The translations under genes were made by a program, and so were the position numbers. DNA of 64,000 bases, taken from assembly GCF_026342835.1 (NCBI RefSeq), contig NZ_JAPEMI010000001.1, positions 2,548,501 to 2,612,500 of the forward strand. Direction: 5' to 3'. Source of the DNA: Streptomyces sp. NBC_00154 (lineage in GTDB: Bacteria; Actinomycetota; Actinomycetes; Streptomycetales; Streptomycetaceae). Position 1 is the first letter of the stretch. Each line of letters begins with the position of its first letter. Positions 29,363 to 36,467 of the stretch are shown here, piece by piece. The notes beneath the pieces were generated by a model that saw only the letters and a list, made by a program, of their open reading frames with translations, did not search any database and was not told the DNA's origin.

Positions 29363-29389
29363 GCCGGGGCCCGTTCCCGAGGCCCCGGC
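29363..29389. terminator. Stem-loop downstream of the leftward IS110 transposase gene
   Basis: GCCGGGGCC-N9-GGCCCCGGC, a 9-bp perfect stem 35 bp beyond the transposase stop. It may be a terminator or belong to the element's end. The rest of 29225-29423 contains no gene. Confidence 0.4.
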
Positions 29390-29423
29390 CGGGTGGAACA
29401 TGACCTCATAGCGCCTCTGTGTG

Positions 29424-30458
29424 TCAAGCGGCTTGAGCGAGGTGGTTCCGTTGGTCGCGTTTCATGATCCGGTAGACCACGTTGGACAGGCGTCGTTTGA
29501 GGGCTCTGCGAGCCTCTGCGGGCGTCTTTCCTTCCGTGATTTTGCGCAGGTAGTAGGCCTGCCCGCGTCCGCCGTCGCGGATCTGGCAGATGGCGATGGT
29601 GTGCAGCACCGAGTTCAGCGCGCGGTTGCCGCCGGTGTTGAGCCGGTGGCGGACGTTGTTGCCGCTGGAGGCGTCCAGGGGCGCGCTGCCGGTGTAGCTG
29701 GCGAAGTGGTGCTCGGTGGGGAATCGTGTGGCGTCTCCGACATGGCCGATCACCTTGGCGGCCAGCACGGTGCCCAGGCCCGGCAGGGTGGTCAGCGTGG
29801 TGTGAGTCGCGGCGACAGCCTCACGCATCTCAGCCTCGTTGTCCTTGACCTGCCGGTCCAGGCGTCGAAGATCGGCCAGCAGATCACGGGCTATGTCCCG
29901 ACGGCAGGAGTCGGTGGCTGTAATCGGCCGGATGCCCTTCATCACGGTGGCGGCTTTGTCGGCAGACAACCCGGTGGGTGCACCGCCGGGCACCAGATCT
30001 CGCAGGACAGCGTGCAGCCGGTTGAGGACCCGGGTGCGTTCGTGCACCAGGTCGTCGCGCCGCTCGGTCAGCAGCCGCAGGATAGTGGTCTGGTCTTCCT
30101 GTGCCACTGGCCGCAAGTCTGCCCTGAACAAGGCGACCTGAGCGACATGAAGGGCGTCCGCGGCGTCGGTCTTGCGGTCGCCACCAGTGGCCAGGAGCCG
30201 AGCCCGAGCCGACAACGTGGAGGGCACGTCGACCACGTTCTCGCCCGCGGCAGCCAGCTGCTGGGCAAGCGAACGCCCCAGTCCGCCGGCACCTTCGACG
30301 GCAAACCGGCGCTCAGGCCACTGCTCGCACCAGCGCATCAACTGACGAAAAGTCCCAGCGTTGACGACGAAACGGCGCTGGGCCACTTGGTGGCCCGCAG
30401 CGTCGACGGCAACAGCGGTGTGGGACGACTTGTGGGGATCGACACCGATCAGAATCAC
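29424..30458 (-). CDS. IS110-family transposase (DEDD recombinase)
   Basis: The protein has about 344 residues. The N-terminal DEDD/RuvC-like domain starts 'VILIGVDPHKSSHTAVAVD' (first catalytic Asp) and continues with 'RRFAVEGAGGLGRSLAQQL' (Glu) and 'RKTDAADALHVAQVA' (Asp-Ala-Ala-Asp). The C-terminal Transposase_20 (IS116/IS110/IS902) domain has 'LTTLPGLGTVLAAKVIGHVGD' and 'PLDASSGNNVRHRLNTGGNRALNSVLHTIA' with the serine expected to be nucleophilic. I start it at GTG 30458 (GAGG upstream); a longer frame begins at 30509. It appears intact, so the element may still be active. Confidence 0.9.
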   Translation of the reverse strand: MILIGVDPHKSSHTAVAVDAAGHQVAQRRFVVNAGTFRQLMRWCEQWPERRFAVEGAGGLGRSLAQQLAAAGENVVDVPSTLSARARLLATGGDRKTDAADALHVAQVALFRADLRPVAQEDQTTILRLLTERRDDLVHERTRVLNRLHAVLRDLVPGGAPTGLSADKAATVMKGIRPITATDSCRRDIARDLLADLRRLDRQVKDNEAEMREAVAATHTTLTTLPGLGTVLAAKVIGHVGDATRFPTEHHFASYTGSAPLDASSGNNVRHRLNTGGNRALNSVLHTIAICQIRDGGRGQAYYLRKITEGKTPAEARRALKRRLSNVVYRIMKRDQRNHLAQAA

Positions 30459-30509
30459 AGGATGCTGGCCTCGCACTCGATGAGATAGGGACGGGAGTGC
30501 GGCGGGCAC

Positions 30510-30776
30510 CCTGACTTGAAGTCACTGCGTCACCTTCATGCCTCTGTCGAGCCACACCGCGCGGGTGCCGGTCAGCGGCGGCACGCTATCAGTGAGCCAG
30601 CCCGAGGGCGGCAAGGAGCACTGCGGGCCCGTGCCGACCGACACCCTGGACGCTACGGCTGCAGACCGAGCGTCTGGACTCGATTGAACAAGTCAGGAGC
30701 CTGGCCAGAGGCCCCATCACTGTCCTGTCTGCCCCACCCGGCTGGAGCCACCTCCGGTCAGGAAGGCATTTCCAGC
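30510..30776. other. Hairpin-rich gap between divergent IS110 genes (possible bridge-RNA region)
   Basis: This 267-bp stretch has no gene. It contains TGACTT-G-AAGTCA (30512-30524), GTGCCG-N8-CGGCAC (30565-30584) and GACGCT-N14-AGCGTC (30649-30674). In IS110 elements the bridge RNA that pairs with donor and target DNA is encoded in the non-coding end upstream of the recombinase, which is what this gap is for both genes. I cannot identify the target- and donor-binding loops. Confidence 0.4.
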
Positions 30777-31991
30777 ATGACAGAAACGGACACTGCAGCA
30801 GCCGTCGAACACGTGGTGATCGGCGGCGTGGACTCTCATGCCGACACTGTCCACGTTGCCGTGGTGACCGACCGCGGTGGGCAGGTCGCCGATGCCGAGT
30901 TCCCCACAACGGCCGCCGGATACACGGCTGCTCTGGCCTTCCTGGCTGCTCACGGCACCGTCGCCGCCGTCGGCGTGGAGGGCACGTCCTCCTACGGGTC
31001 GGGGTTCACGCGCGCGGCCCGCAAGGCCGGTCTGACCGTGGTCGAGGTCAACCGGCCGGACAAGGCCGAGCGCCGCAGGATCGGCAAGTCCGATCCGATC
31101 GACGCCTATGCCGCAGCTCGTGCGGTCGTGTCCGGCCGGGCCACCAGCGCCCCCAAAGGCGATGCCGTCGCCGGGATCCGGGCTCTGCACAACGTGGCAC
31201 GATCCGCCGTCAAGGCCCGTACAGCGGCGCTGAACCAGATCGGACACATTCTGATCACCGCGCCCGACAGCATCCGCACGAAGTACGAAGTGCTGCGGGG
31301 CGACAAGCGCATCGACGCCCTGGTCCGGCTCCGGGTCGGCAACGCCCCTGTCCATGTCCCGATCCTGACCGCCCTGCGCACGCTCGCGCGACGCGTCCAG
31401 AACCTGACCGCTGAACACGCCGCTCTGACAGCGGAGTTGGACGCCCTGGTCACGCAGCTCAACCCCGGCCTGCGCGCCGCCTACGGCGTCGGACCCGACA
31501 CCGCTACGCAACTGCTGATCACCGCTGGCGACAACCCCGCCCGCCTACGCACCGAAGCATCCTTCGCCGCCCTGTGCGGTGTCGCCCCGGTTCCGGCCTC
31601 CAGTGGCAAGACCAACCGTCACCGGCTCTCGCGCGGCGGTGACCGCGCGGCGAACGGGGCCCTTTACCGCATCGCGCTCGTCCGCATGCGCCGTGACCAG
31701 CGCACCCGTGACTACGTGGAGCGTCAAACCAAGGCCGGCCGGACGAAAAAGGAGATCATCCGGCTGCTCAAACGCGCCATCGCCCGGGAGATCTTCCGCC
31801 TCTTGACCACCGCAGTCGAGGTTCCCGAGATCGCGGACCTCAGGCCCACCCGCCAGGCCAAGAACATCACGCTCACCGCCGCAGCGAACCACTTCGGAGT
31901 CTGGCCCGCCGTCATCTCCAACATCGAACGAGGACTCCGCCGCGACGACACCTTCGCCGACGCCTACCGCAGCTGGCTCGATGCCGCTTGA
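30777..31991 (+). CDS. IS110-family transposase (DEDD recombinase)
   Basis: The 404-residue protein has the DEDD N-domain ('VIGGVDSHADTVHVAVVTD', 'AAVGVEGTSSYGSGFTRAA', 'RRIGKSDPIDAYAAARAVV') and a C-terminal Transposase_20 domain ('LRAAYGVGPDTATQLLITAGDNP', 'SFAALCGVAPVPASSGKTNRHRLSRGGDRAANGALYRIAL') containing the conserved serine. About 60 residues beyond the usual end ('AAANHFGVWPAVISNIERGLRRDDTFADAYRSWL') look like a small helical, XRE-like extension, as seen in some actinomycete IS110 proteins. The ATG at 30777 has GGAAGG 14 nt upstream. It is intact and only distantly related to its divergent neighbour. Confidence 0.9.
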   Translation: MTETDTAAAVEHVVIGGVDSHADTVHVAVVTDRGGQVADAEFPTTAAGYTAALAFLAAHGTVAAVGVEGTSSYGSGFTRAARKAGLTVVEVNRPDKAERRRIGKSDPIDAYAAARAVVSGRATSAPKGDAVAGIRALHNVARSAVKARTAALNQIGHILITAPDSIRTKYEVLRGDKRIDALVRLRVGNAPVHVPILTALRTLARRVQNLTAEHAALTAELDALVTQLNPGLRAAYGVGPDTATQLLITAGDNPARLRTEASFAALCGVAPVPASSGKTNRHRLSRGGDRAANGALYRIALVRMRRDQRTRDYVERQTKAGRTKKEIIRLLKRAIAREIFRLLTTAVEVPEIADLRPTRQAKNITLTAAANHFGVWPAVISNIERGLRRDDTFADAYRSWLDAA

Positions 31992-32120
31992 CCGACGATA
32001 GGAGCATCAAGGGCGTGTGCCGCTCGTTCACTCGACCGAGTGGACGATCACCATCGGGACATGTGGGGGCACACCGTCCTACGATGATGCTCTCGACGCC
32101 ACCCATGCAGGAGGCCCGCA

Positions 32121-32336
32121 ATGTCTGCGGCAGCAGTCGGGCACCCCTGTGACGGTGAGCCGGAATCCCTGCGCAAGCACGGCCGGGTCCACGTCCTGAC
32201 CGAGCCCACCGCCGACGGGTACGACAGCCACCAGGCGTACGCCCCCGGCCGGCAGGCATCGCTCCCCGACTCCATCGGTGCCGAGGTCACCCTCGATGTC
32301 TCGGATCTGCTCAAGGCCGGGCAGCACCGGAAGTGA
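32121..32336 (+). CDS. Small protein resembling the C-terminal end of Uma2-family nucleases
   Basis: The 71-residue product ends 'GRVHVLTEPTADGYDSHQAYAPGRQASLPDSIGAEVTLDVSDLL', like the last strands of Uma2 (PD-(D/E)XK-type) proteins. The catalytic part that precedes these strands in full-length proteins (about 190 residues) is absent. It has its own good Shine-Dalgarno (AGGAGG, 6 nt from ATG), so it may be an expressed small protein, or a remnant left beside the IS elements. Its last 26 bp overlap the 3' end of the convergent GNAT gene. Confidence 0.5.
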   Translation: MSAAAVGHPCDGEPESLRKHGRVHVLTEPTADGYDSHQAYAPGRQASLPDSIGAEVTLDVSDLLKAGQHRK

Positions 32337-32838
32337 CGTCCGTGCGGTGCCACCGCCGCTCCCCGTCCTCCCACTCGTCGGTGGGGACGAGTCCTGCCGC
32401 CGAGGCCACCGCCGCGGACGCGGTGTGGTCGGGGTGGATGTGCGCGACGACCGTATGGACCGTGCCCCCGGCCAGCAGGTGCGCCACCAGCCCCGCCGCC
32501 GCCTCCTTCGCGTAACCCAGGCCCTGCCACCGGGTGCCGATCACCCAGGCGATCTCGGCCCGCCGACCCACCACCGTGGCTTGGACCCAGCCCGCCAGGC
32601 GGCCGTCGGCGCGGACCCGGAGTACCCAGTTCCACCAGTGTTCGGCAGGGTCGGGGGAGCCGGATTCCCAGCGGGTGTAGCGGGCCCGGAGGGTGTCGAG
32701 GTCCTCCGGGGCGCCGCCCGTGTACGTGTGCAGGGCCGGGTCGGCGAGGACCGCCGCCATCTCCTCGGCGTGCGCGGCTCGCAGCGGAGTTGCGTCGAGC
32801 CGCTCGGTGGAGAAGGCCTCGGGCCCGTGGTTCGTCAT
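32311..32838 (-). CDS. GNAT-family N-acetyltransferase (RimJ/RimL type)
   Basis: The 175-residue protein begins 'FSTERLDATPLRAAHAEEMAAVLADPALHTYTGGAP', typical of the Acetyltransf_3 (RimJ/RimL/SpeG-like) group. It has the acetyl-CoA-binding block 'AEIAWVIGTRWQGLGYAKEAAAGLVAHLL' (Q-G-x-G-x-A) around residues 93-120. The final strands include 'VVAHIHPDHTASAAVASAAGLVPT'. It probably acetylates a small molecule or a protein N-terminus; substrate unknown. Confidence 0.88.
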   Translation of the reverse strand: MTNHGPEAFSTERLDATPLRAAHAEEMAAVLADPALHTYTGGAPEDLDTLRARYTRWESGSPDPAEHWWNWVLRVRADGRLAGWVQATVVGRRAEIAWVIGTRWQGLGYAKEAAAGLVAHLLAGGTVHTVVAHIHPDHTASAAVASAAGLVPTDEWEDGERRWHRTDVTSGAARP

Positions 32839-32918
32839 AGCGCTCGACCCTACGTCCGGCGCTGCACGGGATGGCTCCGGCCCCGGGATCTGCGCCGACG
32901 GGGGCCGGGTGCGGTCGG

Positions 32919-33929
32919 TCAGCCGCGCTTGCGGCGCCGGTTCATGAAGACGAGTGCGCCCACGGCGGCGAGCAGCGCCGCTCCGACGAGCGTGCTGCCC
33001 TTCATCTCACTGCCGCCCCCGCCCGCGCCGCCGGCGGACGACGCGCCGCCGCCGTCCTTCGACGGAGACTTGGAGTCGCTGCCGTTTCCGCGCGCTCCTG
33101 CGACGTCCACCCGTACCACCTCGCTCCGCGCGCCCTCCGAGCCGAACATCAGCGCCGAGCCGTCCGCCGTGTACGTCACGGACTCGGCCTGCCCCTGCAG
33201 CGGCGCGTCCACGCGGTGGTCGGCGCCGAGCCGTCCGTCCTCGAACGCGTAGCCACGGGCGCTGAAGTAGGACCGCAGCACCAGTTCCTTCCCGTCCGGC
33301 GAGAACGTCCCGTCCGTCACCCATGGCACCTCCCCGACCCGCCGGAACACATTGGTCCGGCCGGTGGTGAGCCGTGCGGGGCCTTCGTAGAGTCCGCCGC
33401 CGCCCTCGTTCTTCGAGGCGATGTAGACCCGGCCGGTCTTCGGGTGGACCATCAGCGCCTCGGCGTTGCGTGCCCCGTCCGCGTACTTCACGTCGAACTG
33501 GGTCGCCCGGACCGTCGCGTCCTTCAGCACCTTCGGTTCGGGGAACCGGTAGATCCAGACGTGGTCCCAGCTGCCGTTCAGGTTGTCGCCGATGTCGCCG
33601 ACGTACAGATTGCCGTCGGGCCCGAGCGAGATCGCCTCCACGTCGCGCGGCGCGCCGACCCCGCGCATGGTGATCGTCGCGACGGTCTTCCCGGTCCGGG
33701 AGTCGACGGCGTAGATGTACGGTCCGTCCTCGCTGTCGTTGTGCGTCCAGTAGATGCCCGGGTGGGCGCGGCTCGCGGCGAGGCCGCTGGACTCGGTGAT
33801 CCGGGGGTCCTCGATCGTGAAGCTGCGGTCGGCAGCTCCGTCGTCGGCCGTGGCCGGGGTCGCGGTCACGGCCGCACCGGCGAGGACGAGCAGCGCGGCA
33901 GCGCCGGAGACAGTCAGATACGAACGCAT
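32919..33929 (-). CDS. Secreted, membrane-anchored beta-propeller-like protein
   Basis: The 336-residue protein has a signal peptide (residues 1-28: 'MRSYLTVSGAAALLVLAG' ... 'ATPATADD'), a WD40/SMP-30-like repeat region ('EDPRITESSGLAASRAHPGIYWTHNDSEDGPYIYAVDSRTGK', 'DVEAISLGPDGNLYVGDIGDN', 'NAEALMVHPKTGRVYIASKNE'), a Gly/Ser linker and a C-terminal membrane segment ('STLVGAALLAAVGALVFM') closed by N-R-R-R-K-R-G. The C-terminal layout resembles a cell-wall or membrane anchor without a clear LPXTG. It diverges from the SGNH hydrolase gene by only 59 bp. Function unknown. Confidence 0.85.
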   Translation of the reverse strand: MRSYLTVSGAAALLVLAGAAVTATPATADDGAADRSFTIEDPRITESSGLAASRAHPGIYWTHNDSEDGPYIYAVDSRTGKTVATITMRGVGAPRDVEAISLGPDGNLYVGDIGDNLNGSWDHVWIYRFPEPKVLKDATVRATQFDVKYADGARNAEALMVHPKTGRVYIASKNEGGGGLYEGPARLTTGRTNVFRRVGEVPWVTDGTFSPDGKELVLRSYFSARGYAFEDGRLGADHRVDAPLQGQAESVTYTADGSALMFGSEGARSEVVRVDVAGARGNGSDSKSPSKDGGGASSAGGAGGGGSEMKGSTLVGAALLAAVGALVFMNRRRKRG

Positions 33930-33988
33930 GGGGTCAAGTGTCCATCGTCACGTCGCAGCCCGGCGCGTAGATCCGCCATGATGTCGCC

Positions 33989-34684
33989 ATGCGTTTCATG
34001 TTCGTCGGCGATTCCATGACCATCGGGCGCGCCGGCGACTTCACCTGGCGCTACCGCATGTGGCAGCACCTCGAAGCGGCCTTCGACAGCCCGTACGAGA
34101 TCGTCGGCCCGCGCACCGAGCTGTACGACACCGTGACGAACACCCCGGTCTCGTACGCGTACGGCGACCCGGAGTTCCCCGCCGAGGCCCGCCGCCATCT
34201 GGCGGGCTGGGGCGAGGGGTGGCTGCACATGGCCCCGGTGATCGCGGACACGGTCACCGCGACCCGCGCGGACGTGCTGCTCGTCTCGCTCGGCCTGATA
34301 GACCTCGGGTTCTACACGGACAGCGAGCAGACCGCCCTGAACGTAAGGGCGTTCATCGAGGCCGCCCGCACCGCCGCACCTCACATCAAGGCCGTGCTCC
34401 TGCCTGTGATACCGAACGTCCGGGCCGAGTCCGATGCCCCGTTCGCCGCCGAGTGCGACCGCTTCAACGAACTGCTCGCGAAGGCCGTCGCCGATCTCGA
34501 CACGCCGGCGTCCCCGATCCTGCTGGCGTCGCGCCCGGCCACCTACGACATCCACACGGACACCTACGACGGTACGCACCCCGGCCCCACGGGTGAACAG
34601 AAACTTGCCGGGGCGTTCGCCGACGCGATGCATCAGGCGTGGGGCCTGGGCGGTCCCTACATGTCGAGCCCGTCCGGCGGTTGA
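33989..34684 (+). CDS. SGNH/GDSL-type hydrolase
   Basis: The 231-residue protein starts 'MRFMFVGDSMTIGRAGDFTWRYRMWQHLEA'; G-D-S-M is block I with the catalytic serine. 'VLLVSLGLIDLGF' lies where block III (G-x-N-D) should be but is altered, with G-L-I-D. The catalytic Asp/His pair is in 'DTYDGTHPGPTGEQKLA' (block V). There is no signal peptide, so it is probably cytoplasmic. CATGAT lies 6 nt before the ATG and there is no Shine-Dalgarno, suggesting a leaderless mRNA. The last codons and stop lie within a dispersed repeat (34664-34690). Confidence 0.87.
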   Translation: MRFMFVGDSMTIGRAGDFTWRYRMWQHLEAAFDSPYEIVGPRTELYDTVTNTPVSYAYGDPEFPAEARRHLAGWGEGWLHMAPVIADTVTATRADVLLVSLGLIDLGFYTDSEQTALNVRAFIEAARTAAPHIKAVLLPVIPNVRAESDAPFAAECDRFNELLAKAVADLDTPASPILLASRPATYDIHTDTYDGTHPGPTGEQKLAGAFADAMHQAWGLGGPYMSSPSGG

Positions 34685-34690
34685 GGACAA
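34664..34690 (-). repeat. Dispersed 27-bp repeat, copy A
   Basis: Read on the minus strand, this starts TTGTCCTCAACCGCCGGAC and ends GGGCTCGA. It matches 61929-61955 at 24 of 27 positions. This copy overlaps the last codons of the SGNH hydrolase gene and its stop. I recognise the motif as common near streptomycete gene ends. Confidence 0.6.
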
Positions 34691-34714
34691 CTGCCCCGGA
34701 CGCCTCGAACCTCC

Positions 34715-35341
34715 TCACTGCCCCGCGGGTCGCGCCCGCACATGCATCCGCTCGCCCTGTCTCCCGAACAGGCTGAGGAACTCGACCGGTTCCGGCCCGG
34801 CGCTGGCCCACGCATGGGGAGTACGGGTGTCGAACTCCACGACCTCCCCGGCGGTGAGTACGAGATCGTGCTCACCCAGCACCAGCCGAAGCCTCCCGGC
34901 CAGCACGTACAGCCACTCGTAGCCCTCGTGCACCCGCTGCTCCAGCGGCCCGGTCGTGCCTCGGCCGCCGGGAAGGATCTGCTTGTACGCGTGCGGCCCG
35001 CCGAGGTGACGGGTCAGCGGCATGAATGTCATGCCGTCGCGGGTGAAGGGGCGCAGATGGACGCGGGGATCCCCGGTGGGCGGGGCGCCGACGAGTTCGT
35101 CCAGCTGCACGCCGTACGCCTTGGCCAGCGGCAGCAGCAGTTCCAGGGTCGGTCTGCGGTGGCCGGACTCCAGCCGGGAGAGGGTGCTGAGCGAGATGCC
35201 GGTCGTATCGCTCAGCTGGGCCAGGGTCGTGCCGCGGTCCCGGCGCAGCGCCCGCAGTCTCGGACCGACACCGGTCAGGACGGCGGCGAACCCGTCTCCG
35301 TCCGCCTCTTCTTCTCCCGCTGTCCTCACACCCTCTGCCAT
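34715..35341 (-). CDS. XRE-family regulator with C-terminal cupin
   Basis: The 208-residue protein has an XRE helix-turn-helix ('LRALRRDRGTTLAQLSDTTGISLSTLSRLESGHRRPTLELLLPLAKAYGVQLDELV', about residues 27-82) and a cupin_2 domain ('EQRVHEGYEWLYVLAGRLRLVLGEHDLVLTAGEVVEFDTRTPHAWAS'). Such proteins usually sense a small metabolite through the cupin. The start is ambiguous: ATG 35341 lies 1 nt after GGAGG, so GTG 35329 or TTG 35377 is possible. TTGCC-N5-GGCAA at about 35350-35366 may be its own operator. Confidence 0.88.
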   Translation of the reverse strand: MAEGVRTAGEEEADGDGFAAVLTGVGPRLRALRRDRGTTLAQLSDTTGISLSTLSRLESGHRRPTLELLLPLAKAYGVQLDELVGAPPTGDPRVHLRPFTRDGMTFMPLTRHLGGPHAYKQILPGGRGTTGPLEQRVHEGYEWLYVLAGRLRLVLGEHDLVLTAGEVVEFDTRTPHAWASAGPEPVEFLSLFGRQGERMHVRARPAGQ

Positions 35342-35399
35342 ACCTCCATTTGCCGTCCCGGCAAGTGAAGTTGTCAAGCCACGTGGTCATGTCGAGCTG

Positions 35400-36059
35400 T
35401 CACGGCGAGCCCAGCATGATCAGGGAGAGCCGGGTCAGCTCATCGGTCAGCCAGTCGGGCGTGACCTGGCGCGGACGCCGGCCGTGGTGCGCGAGGAGCT
35501 CGTCGACCGAGTGGGTCATCACCATGACCGCGACCCGCTGGTCGCCGTCCCCCACTTCACCCCGCTCCGCGGCACGCTCGGCCTCGCAGGTCAGGAACTC
35601 CGACCACATCGTCCGCCACATCGCGAGATGGTCGTCCACCGTGCGGCTGACGCCCAGCACTTCGACGAACGCCACCCGCGCGGCGCGCGGATCATCCGTG
35701 ACGGCCCGCACATAGGCGTCGAAGAGGCGACGGAACCGCTCCTCGGTCGAGCACTCGTCCATGCCGTCGGAGAGCAGGACCGCCTCGGACGCGCGCAGTC
35801 CGCGGGTCGCCACCTCGTCGTACAGCGCGGTCAACAGCGCCTCCCGCGAGGTGAACTGCTGGGAGAAGGCCCGGACCGGCACCTTCGCCTCGGCACACAG
35901 CTGCTCGACGGTCGTGTTTGCGTAGCCGTAGGCGGCGAACAGGGCCCGTCCGGCCCGCAACAGCCGTCCACGCCACTGCGCACGGTCCTCGGCGATCGCA
36001 TGGACCGTCCCGACCGCCTCGCCCGTCCCTGTTCCGCGGCTCACCAGGGCATCCACCAC
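35400..36059 (-). CDS. TetR-family transcriptional regulator
   Basis: The 219-residue protein has a TetR HTH near its N-terminus ('RGRLLRAGRALFAAYGYANTTVEQLCAEAKVPVRAFSQQFTSREALLTALYDEV', about residues 28-82) and a helical effector domain ('RFRRLFDAYVRAVTDDPRAARVAFVEVLGVSRTVDDHLAMWRTM'). GTG 36059, with GAGGA 3 nt upstream, is preferred over the longer frame to 36203. It is followed by the XRE-cupin gene in the same direction. No obvious target gene is adjacent, except possibly itself. Confidence 0.87.
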   Translation of the reverse strand: MVDALVSRGTGTGEAVGTVHAIAEDRAQWRGRLLRAGRALFAAYGYANTTVEQLCAEAKVPVRAFSQQFTSREALLTALYDEVATRGLRASEAVLLSDGMDECSTEERFRRLFDAYVRAVTDDPRAARVAFVEVLGVSRTVDDHLAMWRTMWSEFLTCEAERAAERGEVGDGDQRVAVMVMTHSVDELLAHHGRRPRQVTPDWLTDELTRLSLIMLGSP

Positions 36060-36467
36060 AGGTCCTCTTTCGTCGGCCCCGACATCCCGACTCGGGGCGG
36101 CAACCCAGGAAACGCCGCCATTCTCCCCGTTTCGCCCCACAAGCGGAGGATCCGCCACGCCTTCGATGCCTGCCGATCGACAGGCGATCCGAGCCCTCCC
36201 CAACTCCGTTCGTCCGCGGCACCACTGCCGCTACGGACTGGTCCTTTCGTTAACAGGAAGCAGAGTTGTCACCCGATGACGGGCTCATACATGGTCGGCG
36301 AGGTGCGGCGCGGGCTCAGCCGCCCGAGCCGCACCTCGCCGTCCCCGCCCTCGCCCTTTCCCCCACCACCTGGGCGGACTTCCCCCCGTACGCCGCGCGG
36401 CAGCAGGGGCCGGGCGGCGCCGGAGGCCGCGTCGCCGGCTGCCGGACCCGCTCCGTAGGGTGTCGGC
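36060..36467. other. Intergenic region without a gene
   Basis: The 408 bp between the divergent TetR and AAA ATPase genes hold no convincing reading frame. They contain the stem-loop at 36296-36341, an AT-rich patch near 36246-36270 (TCGTTAACAGGAAG) that may hold the tetR promoter region, and a TAGGGT -10 box at 36456-36461 placed 6 nt before the ATPase ATG. Confidence 0.5.
36296..36341. terminator. Stem-loop upstream of the AAA ATPase gene
   Basis: CGGCGAGGTGCGGC and GCCGCACCTCGCCG form a 14-bp perfect stem around an 18-nt GC-rich loop. It lies 127 bp before the ATPase start and far from any gene end, so it may be an insulating terminator, an operator or a leader structure. Confidence 0.45.

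Larger units (their letters stand above)
29363..31998. mobile_element. Two head-to-head IS110-family insertion sequences
   Basis: Two different IS110-type recombinase genes (29424-30458, leftward, and 30777-31991, rightward) lie back to back with 0.3 kb between their starts. IS110 elements lack terminal inverted repeats and clear target duplications, so exact ends cannot be drawn; the limits given are approximate. The two proteins are clearly diverged, so this is two insertions, one probably into or beside the other, and not a duplication. The flanking DUF4259 and Uma2-like genes are not obviously halves of one gene. Confidence 0.65.
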
